This document shows, piece after piece, positions 60,835-64,000 of a DNA stretch of 64,000 nucleotides (its first letter is position 1; the number at the start of each line of letters is the position of its first letter). A model generated the notes under the pieces. It was not told the DNA's origin. It worked only from the letters and a program-made list of their open reading frames with translations, and searched no databases. Position numbers and translations under genes: made by a program. Origin of the DNA: Lactiplantibacillus plantarum EGD-AQ4 (GTDB taxonomy: Bacteria; Bacillota; Bacilli; Lactobacillales; Lactobacillaceae); contig NZ_AVAQ01000008.1 of the NCBI RefSeq assembly GCF_000463075.2, positions 1 through 64,000 of the forward strand, given 5' to 3'.

Positions 60835-61503
60835 CTAAATAAACATAAGATTAATGATCGTCACTAACCAATTGACCGTCATATGACTTAACATCGGCAT
60901 ACTCAAATTTTTTGTCTTTATGAGTAACCAAGAAAAACCACATCCAACAACAAACATTCCCAATGCACTTTCTATTTGATAACCATGTCCAAAAGCAAAT
61001 AATAAATTCGTAAGTATGATTGCTAAAACACCTGGCAAGGCCTCACGTAAAACACCTTGAATAATTCCTCGAAATAATAGCTCCTCTAGTATTGGACTAA
61101 CAATGTTGCTACAAATCAGTGTTAACATACCTAGTGGACTATGGATTAAATGAATAATCTCATAATTTTCTGACTCTACACTCGTCGAGAAAATCAATGA
61201 AATTAACATTTCAAAACTCACTACTGCAACAGCAACTACAATCGCTTGTACAATCATTGATGATTTTAGCTCATAGAATAATTTGTAAGAAGATGTAACT
61301 TTTCTATAAGTCATGAAGAGTATAATCCAAACCACTACAGACAATGCTAAAAAGGCAACCCAATGTTTCCATACAGTGATATTGCTTTGTGTCTCTCCCC
61401 ACCAACCCCAGTACCCATCCGCTAGAGTAGGTATCTGAACTACAACAAAAAGCATTAACCCTATGAACACATTTCTAATCCATCTTCCAGCCTTTATTAT
61501 CAC
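60835..61503 (-). CDS. plnI: CPBP-family (CAAX-type) membrane protease, PlnI-like immunity candidate
   Basis: About 222 residues, with eight hydrophobic segments. The CPBP/Abi motifs are SPILEELLFRGIIQGVLRE (EExxxR), NLLFAFGHGYQ (FxxxH) and MLSHMTVNWLV (HxxxN/B). Such proteins give immunity in PlnI, PlnT and SkkI. The frame reaches 61539, but that would start inside the terminator hairpin; GTG at 61503 follows TAGGGAGGAAATA and is preferred. It lies just downstream of the two peptides, the same plan as plnEFI. Confidence 0.85.
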   Translation of the reverse strand: MIIKAGRWIRNVFIGLMLFVVVQIPTLADGYWGWWGETQSNITVWKHWVAFLALSVVVWIILFMTYRKVTSSYKLFYELKSSMIVQAIVVAVAVVSFEMLISLIFSTSVESENYEIIHLIHSPLGMLTLICSNIVSPILEELLFRGIIQGVLREALPGVLAIILTNLLFAFGHGYQIESALGMFVVGCGFSWLLIKTKNLSMPMLSHMTVNWLVTIINLMFI

Positions 61504-61520
61504 TATTTCCTCCCTATTTT

Positions 61521-61546
61521 TAAAAAAAGAGCGCAACATTGCGCTC
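61521..61546 (-). terminator. Terminator between peptide 2 and the immunity gene
   Basis: The palindrome GAGCGCAATGTTGCGCTC followed by TTTTTTT on the minus strand sits immediately after the peptide 2 stop and before the immunity gene's binding site. Partial read-through would lower immunity expression relative to peptides. Confidence 0.75.
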
Positions 61547-61555
61547 CCATTCTTG

Positions 61556-61714
61556 CTAATTTAATCGTTTCTTGCGGCTTTTCCGTTTTTGACCTGTGAT
61601 TCCATCAGTGAATCCCCAAATTGTATCCCAAAGCTGTGACCAAGACGGAATCGGAAGTTTACTCTTCCCACCACTAATGTTTTTTTAATCAGTACTACTT
61701 AAATATTTAATCAT
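61556..61714 (-). pseudogene. PlnJ-like double-glycine bacteriocin peptide with an in-frame stop in the leader
   Basis: ATG at 61714 (TAGGAGATAGAATATT upstream) starts MIKYLSSTD, then a TAA at 61685-61687, then KNISGG and a 36-residue mature part: KSKLPIPSWSQLWDT, IWGFTDGITGQ, KRKSRKKRLN. The rest is open to TAG at 61556. The 16-residue leader ends in the expected double glycine. The mature part is strongly cationic and has a GxxxG motif (GFTDG), a hallmark of two-peptide bacteriocins. Its GFTDGITG core is close to GFYDGEAG of plantaricin J as I remember it. No other start lies between the stop and the double glycine, so it is a pseudogene unless the stop is read through or is a sequencing error. 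Confidence 0.75.
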
Positions 61715-61741
61715 AATATTCTATCTCCTACCCTGCAAAAA

Positions 61742-61906
61742 TCAACCCATATCGCTTATACAATTTTTTTCAAACGTTAGAGCCTTGTTAACAGTATGTC
61801 CAATACCCCATGAAAAATTATAATCAGCCTGAGAGCCACCAAATACTGTTTTCATTTCATTACCCTTTAAGCTTTCATAGGAATTTAAGCTTTCTAAGTT
61901 ATTCAC
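61742..61906 (-). CDS. Double-glycine bacteriocin-like peptide with a possible frame change
   Basis: 54 residues from GTG at 61906, with AAGGAGATGGGGTTC upstream (the ATG at 61924 lies inside that binding site). The 24-residue leader MNNLESLNSYESLKGNEMKT plus VFGG is a classical double-glycine type. The predicted mature part (SQADYNFSWGIGHTVNKALT, then FEKNCISDMG) has net negative charge and a cysteine, unusual for this class. A run of seven A (61764-61770) allows a -1 reading, giving a cationic end FEKKLYKRYGLIFAG, with a TAG just before peptide 2's binding site. SWGIG is a GxxxG-like helix motif. Confidence 0.75.
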   Translation of the reverse strand: MNNLESLNSYESLKGNEMKTVFGGSQADYNFSWGIGHTVNKALTFEKNCISDMG

Positions 61907-61969
61907 GAACCCCATCTCCTTCATGATTACGATTTTAACTCATTAATCTCTATTTTTAGCTAAAAAAAT

Positions 61970-62000
61970 ATTAACGTACATTTTTCCCAGTTAATCGTTG
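61970..62000 (-). promoter_or_regulatory. Pln-box-like direct repeat upstream of the bacteriocin peptides
   Basis: On the minus strand TACGTTAAT (61970-61978) matches the classical plantaricin regulator half-site. A degenerate partner CAACGATTAAC lies 12 bases upstream (61990-62000), with the TTAA cores 20 bases apart, about two helical turns. An AT-rich -10 region follows near 61940-61955. PlnC/PlnD-type response regulators bind such sites. Confidence 0.7.
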
Positions 62001-62734
62001 CACGCACTATACAGAGTAATGCATTTTCAAGAAGCCAATGCTGTCGACCGGCACAAGGACTTCGTCTTATATCAATAAAATACAACAAGTGATTTCCGTA
62101 ACAATCCGAACAGTAAATGAGGCCTAGGATACACCAAACCAGCAGATTCTACTTAATATTTTCGAGTTGCAACGAATGTCATATTTCAATGTTGGCTTCA
62201 AAAATATGTTCACGTAATTTATGAATCTAAGTTAAGGTTGCTACATCACTATTTCAACAAGCTATTTCTAGGTATACATGCATTCTAAATCACTACGCGT
62301 TGTGCTAGTTAATTCCTAGCTTGCTCAATGTATGAACAAGTAAACATTGTGCTAATCGCAACTGTAACGGGCTCATCACGAGTAGCACCACGCACAATTG
62401 CACTAACAACTGGTAACAATTCAATAGACTGGCTGTTAAAATTCTGATATGACACTCTTCGTTCTATGTTTCCAGATATTTAAATATATGTGCAAAAGCT
62501 GCGTTGCGATGAGACATTAAGCGTTGCTTGAAAGTAGATCAGGACTAATCCGACAGCTTAATATTTTCGATATTATGACAATCACGAAACCACCGTAAAC
62601 AATATTGTTGTGCCAAAAACACAACGCTGATACAAATACCGGAATTGGACTTGTAATTGACGACGTTAGTGCTTAAGCGTAAGCAGTAAATAACTGACCG
62701 TATTGATTTATGGTTTACAGATTATTTTCAATAC
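62001..62734. other. AT-rich gap without a recognised gene
   Basis: No gene with a start and binding site was found. A 50-codon frame at about 62305-62480 on the minus strand (NFNSQSIELLPVV, then TVAISTMFTCSYIEQARN) lacks a good start and was not called. Stop codons are frequent elsewhere. Confidence 0.5.
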
Positions 62735-62786
62735 AAAAAGAGTGTTCTAAACTGCTCACAAGCCAAGAAGCTTAGAACACTCTTTT
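62735..62786 (-). terminator. Terminator downstream of the 55-residue membrane protein
   Basis: AAAAGAGTGTTCTAAGC and its partner (62735-62750 with 62772-62786) form a hairpin flanked by T on the minus strand. Confidence 0.85.
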
Positions 62787-62857
62787 GCAATAAATATAAA
62801 ACCGCACAATCAGTCTGCAACATTTTCTGCCTACAAACAAAGTATGGTTTATATAGA

Positions 62858-63025
62858 CTATTTATGAACTCTCTTGCCATTGAATGTTAACCTGAGACTG
62901 TCTGCTAAGAAAATAAAAAATAATAACACATCCAGTTCAGATGGCAGTTCTCGATAGACAATCCAAGTTACCACCATAAACACGAATAAAAATACACACA
63001 GTCCAATACTGATTTTTTTGGTCAC
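62858..63025 (-). CDS. Small two-helix membrane protein, immunity candidate
   Basis: About 55 residues from GTG at 63025 (AAAGGGGATATTAGAT upstream; the TTG at 63049 is less well placed). Two hydrophobic helices (IGLCVFLFVFMVVTWIVY and LDVLLFFIFLADSL) and a basic C-terminus give the shape of small bacteriocin immunity proteins or PlnM/PlnL-like membrane proteins. It lies between plnD and its terminator in the same direction, so it is probably co-transcribed with plnD. The family is not identified with certainty. Confidence 0.65.
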   Translation of the reverse strand: MTKKISIGLCVFLFVFMVVTWIVYRELPSELDVLLFFIFLADSLRLTFNGKRVHK

Positions 63026-63158
63026 ATCTAATATCCCCTTTGAATACAATCGACAGTTATCAGTTCCATATTGGATGTCGCCTACCCATTCAATATAGAC
63101 ATATTAATCTCTATAATTTTCATATACTACAACTCTTTTTTCTGAATAACCAGGAAGG

Positions 63159-63905
63159 CTACTCATCCTCTTTTAAAATTTTATTTAGTTCCCGCGATTT
63201 TCTATGCGAAACGCTGCACTTGATACCATCTATCATGGTTAGCTCTTTTCTCTGGTAATCAAAACTACGAAAATGATCCAGATTAACTAATGTACTTTTA
63301 TCACACCTGAAGAAGTCACTATATTTACCTTCAAAACTATTTAAATTACCGGGGAAATCGGCCACTTTATTTATAGCAGTCAATCTCACGATACCAGGCC
63401 GTTCTTTGCTAGTACTTAGCATAATAACATCTTTGACAGGGACTGAAAAAAAGCGCGTTCCAATCTTATATCCCAGAATATTCTTGTGTTCTTCCGCTTC
63501 CGACTTAAGAATATCTATGGTTGCACGAATATCCGCTTCTATTTTCGTCTTAACAGCATCTGGACCTTGTTCTTTCAAAATATAGTCTAGCGGTGCAATG
63601 CGCCGTTCTAAAGTTAAAAAGGACAACTCCTCATGAGTGGTAATGAATACAATTTGGGCAAACGGCAATCGATGGCGAACCTCATCTGCGAGATTCAAGC
63701 CTGCTTGGGTCTGACTGCCAATTTCCATATCCAGAAAAAACAAACCTTCTTCAGCGCTTGCAATGCTGTCCAGCAGAACTTGTGGATCGTCAGTTGCTAC
63801 TGCTAATTGCATATCATATTCTTCAATCATGATGGTATTGTTTATGATACTTGTATATTCACTTCTTTGAGCTTCATCATCTTCTAATATATAAACCGGT
63901 AACAC
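63159..63905 (-). CDS. plnD: PlnD-like response regulator (AgrA/LytTR type)
   Basis: 248 residues. The receiver domain has the acidic pair EDDEAQR, the phospho-acceptor in GLFFLDMEIGS and the lysine in LDYILKEQ. A LytTR DNA-binding domain follows (IGTRFFSVPVKDVIMLSTSKERPG, then FPGNLNSFEGKYSDFFRCDKSTLVNLDHFRSFDY). The GTG start at 63905 follows directly after the kinase stop (TAG GTG), with ACGGAGGATAACTAG as binding site. PlnC and PlnD control plantaricin promoters through TACGTTAAT direct repeats; one lies at 61970. Confidence 0.92.
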   Translation of the reverse strand: MLPVYILEDDEAQRSEYTSIINNTIMIEEYDMQLAVATDDPQVLLDSIASAEEGLFFLDMEIGSQTQAGLNLADEVRHRLPFAQIVFITTHEELSFLTLERRIAPLDYILKEQGPDAVKTKIEADIRATIDILKSEAEEHKNILGYKIGTRFFSVPVKDVIMLSTSKERPGIVRLTAINKVADFPGNLNSFEGKYSDFFRCDKSTLVNLDHFRSFDYQRKELTMIDGIKCSVSHRKSRELNKILKEDE

Positions 63906-64000
63906 CTAGTTATCCTCCGTAATAATTAAACTCATTGTGACATAGCCTTTTGTGCTTTCAATTTCCATATAGAACCCATGCTGCTGTTCGACAAGCTCTT
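63906..64000 (-). CDS. 3' end of a histidine protein kinase (partial, runs off the window)
   Basis: The last 30-odd codons read ELVEQQHGFYMEIESTKGYV, then TMSLIITEDN and TAG, the pattern at the end of HPK10/AgrC-type kinases (ATPase-domain end). It directly abuts plnD. A kinase gene immediately before plnD, with no plnC-like regulator between them, is the arrangement I recall for NC8-type loci (plNC8HK-plnD) rather than the C11 type (plnB-plnC-plnD). Type assignment is an inference from 95 bases. Confidence 0.7.
   Translation of the reverse strand, partial: ELVEQQHGFYMEIESTKGYVTMSLIITEDN

Noticed and set aside
62305-62480. Possible small lantibiotic-like peptide (TVAISTMFTCSYI)
   Set aside because: No double-glycine leader, no binding site and no good start; a 50-codon open frame is expected by chance in such DNA.

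Overview
The window looks like a chromosomal segment of Lactiplantibacillus plantarum or a very close relative. The grounds are the plantaricin-type genes at the right end (PlnD-, PlnG-, PlnH- and PlnI-like proteins), a low/mid-GC Firmicute gene set, T-box leaders, catabolite-control-type (cre) sites and Gram-positive ribosome binding sites. The identification rests on recognition of families and was not checked by a search. Most genes lie on the minus strand.

Layout by region. 1-900 is a large non-coding repeat. 1148-5885 holds a small unknown gene, a YheO/DauR-type regulator, L-serine dehydratase subunits (sdaA, sdaB) and a serine transporter (sdaC). 6238-7745 is serS with its T-box leader. 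8762-14054 is a 2-deoxyribose catabolic operon (deoC-deoP-deoX-deoK) opposite its SorC-type regulator deoR, with a visible operator between them. 14138-22917 holds pyrG with a CTP-sensing attenuator, rpoE (delta), ywiB, a lipL-type octanoyltransferase, an HD phosphohydrolase, a Cof phosphatase, a lipoprotein and a DUF218 membrane protein. 24075-37950, read on the minus strand, is the conserved block metG-tatD-rnmV-rsmA-veg-ispE-(hydrolase, zinc ABC transporter)-purR-glmU-(beta-lactamase-like)-prs, close to the Bacillus order. 38346-43081 is a probable ppx-mvaA operon that includes a HELLH protein and a sirtuin. 43258-45264 is a two-gene AbiE-like nucleotidyltransferase/winged-helix system with an elaborate operator. 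45735-55891 holds dus, a one-component cellobiose-type PTS operon with its GntR regulator, trpS with a T-box, a nitrilase and a HelD-like helicase. 56147-56645 is a higBA-like toxin-antitoxin pair. 57181-64000 is a bacteriocin locus.

In the bacteriocin locus, the end of a histidine kinase gene and a plnD-like response regulator gene probably sense a peptide pheromone. A direct-repeat box at 61970-62000 precedes two short double-glycine peptides, a CAAX-protease-type immunity candidate, and the PlnG/PlnH export machine. Both peptide genes appear damaged, or need recoding: the second has an in-frame stop in its leader, and the first would gain a cationic C-terminus if a run of seven A were read in the -1 frame. 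The mature part of the second peptide resembles PlnJ as I remember it.

The most unusual non-coding signal is a family of long intergenic repeats, up to about 0.95 kb and in at least six places. Their inverted-repeat arms change together between copies, and their distal hairpin modules are interchangeable. They encode no credible protein and look like structured RNA or a palindromic non-autonomous element.
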